The notes under the pieces: model-generated
The model's database searches: none
What the model saw: only the letters and a program-made list of their open reading frames with translations
What the model was told of the DNA's origin: nothing
Assembly: GCF_000196135.1 (NCBI RefSeq)
Contig: NC_005090.1
Span: forward strand, 1,250,001 to 1,314,000
Source of the DNA: Wolinella succinogenes DSM 1740
GTDB lineage: Bacteria > Campylobacterota > Campylobacteria > Campylobacterales > Helicobacteraceae
Direction: 5' to 3'
DNA length: 64,000 nucleotides
Part shown: in pieces, positions 63,329 to 64,000 of the stretch
Layout of the letters: each line of letters begins with the position of its first letter
How positions within the stretch are numbered: position 1 is the first letter of the stretch
Program-made: the position numbers and the translations under genes

Positions 63329-63744
63329 GCGTTGACATTGATTGAGGAGGCGGTGCCTTGAAGGGCTTCAAGCTTCCCTAGCATCTTACTCCAAAAGCCT
63401 GCACCCCCTGCATCTCCACTACTCATAAGCGTCTGCATCATGCTTTTGACCTTGGAGAGCACATTGGTGCGCTCATCATCACTCTTCGCCTTGCTCGCTC
63501 CCGTGGCTTCAAGAAGCGAAGAGGCCTCTTTCTCGCTCATTTGACCCACTTGCACCATGATAGAAGTGAATTGCTTGAGCTCACTAGCGCTCATATTGGT
63601 GAAATCGTAGCGGTTATTAAACTTTTCAGAAACTTCTTGGATTGTCTTTTTATCCGCTTCGCTGAGCGTCTTGCTGGTCGTAGCCGCGCTGGAGTATTTA
63701 GAGAGGATATCCGAATCGTAGTAGGAGGTGGAAGTCACTTGCAT
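63325..63744 (-). CDS. small soluble protein of unknown function
   Basis: This 139-residue protein starts MQVTSTSYYDSDILSKYSS, with a Ser/Thr-rich N-terminus followed by helices (KKTIQEVSEKFNNRYDF and SELKQFTSIMVQVGQMS). The pattern recalls flagellar or secreted helical proteins of Campylobacterota, but no family is recognised. The stop shares CTAG with the dynamin gene stop. Confidence 0.65.
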   Translation of the reverse strand: MQVTSTSYYDSDILSKYSSAATTSKTLSEADKKTIQEVSEKFNNRYDFTNMSASELKQFTSIMVQVGQMSEKEASSLLEATGASKAKSDDERTNVLSKVKSMMQTLMSSGDAGGAGFWSKMLGKLEALQGTASSINVNA

Positions 63745-63826
63745 GTAAGCCCCTTTGAAGAAAAGTAATCTTTCTTCAAAGAAGCAATTTCTATACCCAA
63801 GGCGAGAATCCGTCCCGCCTCAACGA

Positions 63827-64000
63827 TCACTTTCGTGTTTTTGCATCAGGAGTGAAAAGCTGTTTGTCAAGAAGTTTGAAGTTGGCAATCTCCGCTTGCA
63901 TCTTCTCTGAGACGATCCAGTCGATGAACTGCTTTGCGCCTTTGTAATCCGCTTTTTCGCATCGCTTAGGATTGACCGCCATGATGGAGTAGAAGTTTTT
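63827..64000 (-). CDS. tupA: tungstate ABC transporter substrate-binding protein, 3' part
   Basis: The last 57 residues of a protein that continues past the window edge. NFYSIMAVNPKRCEKADYKG, then AKQFIDWIVSEKMQAEIANF and KQLFTPDA, match the C-terminal lobe of TupA-type tungstate/molybdate-binding periplasmic proteins. The rest, including the anion-binding loops, lies outside, so tungstate versus molybdate or phosphate-like specificity is inferred from these residues only. Confidence 0.72.
   Translation of the reverse strand, partial: KNFYSIMAVNPKRCEKADYKGAKQFIDWIVSEKMQAEIANFKLLDKQLFTPDAKTRK

Noticed and set aside
1-64000. tRNA, rRNA or CRISPR array in intergenic gaps
   Set aside because: All gaps are short and were read for cloverleaf ends or regularly spaced repeats. 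None was found.

Overview
The window looks like chromosome of a campylobacterotal (epsilonproteobacterial) organism, most probably Wolinella succinogenes or a very close relative. The grounds are the gene content and order (pheS-pheT-aroA-ispH-rpsA-serA, a PAS protein next to a CZB-containing transducer, histidine kinases with an HQWRQPLN-type H-box, paired dynamin-like proteins), promoters made mostly of a TATAAT-like -10 with little -35, and a base composition near 50% GC outside one island. The species name is inference from recall, not a database result. No rRNA, tRNA or CRISPR array was seen, and no stretch longer than 300 bases lacks a gene or mobile element.

Layout. 1-910: end of a YgjP-like metallopeptidase gene, then a small heat-shock gene behind a CIRCE operator. 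932-4627 (minus): ispG-agcS-proA, tightly packed. 4806-8167: a REC-PAS regulator overlapping a WD40/helical-repeat protein. 8684-17988: a long housekeeping run (pheS, pheT, aroA, ispH, rpsA, a membrane-anchored protein, serA). 17997-22444 (minus): seven overlapping genes (azlC, azlD, ArsC-like, NlpC/P60 lipoprotein, metal ABC ATPase and permease, small coiled-coil protein). 22575-27056: a DASS transporter, an M48 lipoprotein protease, a low-molecular-weight phosphatase, a phosphoesterase and a periplasmic rhodanese with a foldable leader. 27146-41336 is rich in signalling: three histidine-kinase-type proteins, two chemotaxis transducers (one with an apparent frameshift), a PAS protein, plus a radical-SAM/DUF4130 pair and a miniature flagellar-rod-like protein.

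41436-52295 is again housekeeping: a CPA2-type antiporter, cytochrome c, folD, lepB, a site-2-type protease, rpiB, apt, trpB, a DedA protein, pepA, ychF and a radical SAM protein. 52336-52773 is a fungal-type cytosine deaminase.

52880-57653 is a mobile island: one IS3-family element invaded by a second, an AT-rich cargo with a candidate PD-(D/E)XK nuclease and two small unknown genes, and a third IS that truncates one of them. 57764-63328 carries an MFS transporter followed by two overlapping dynamin-like GTPase genes. The window ends in the 3' part of a tungstate-binding-protein gene.

Two things stand out beyond ordinary annotation. The first is the IS-bracketed nuclease island. The second is a strong excess of the pentamer GAWTC (GAATC/GATTC) in native DNA, in all codon phases, that is missing from the mobile DNA.
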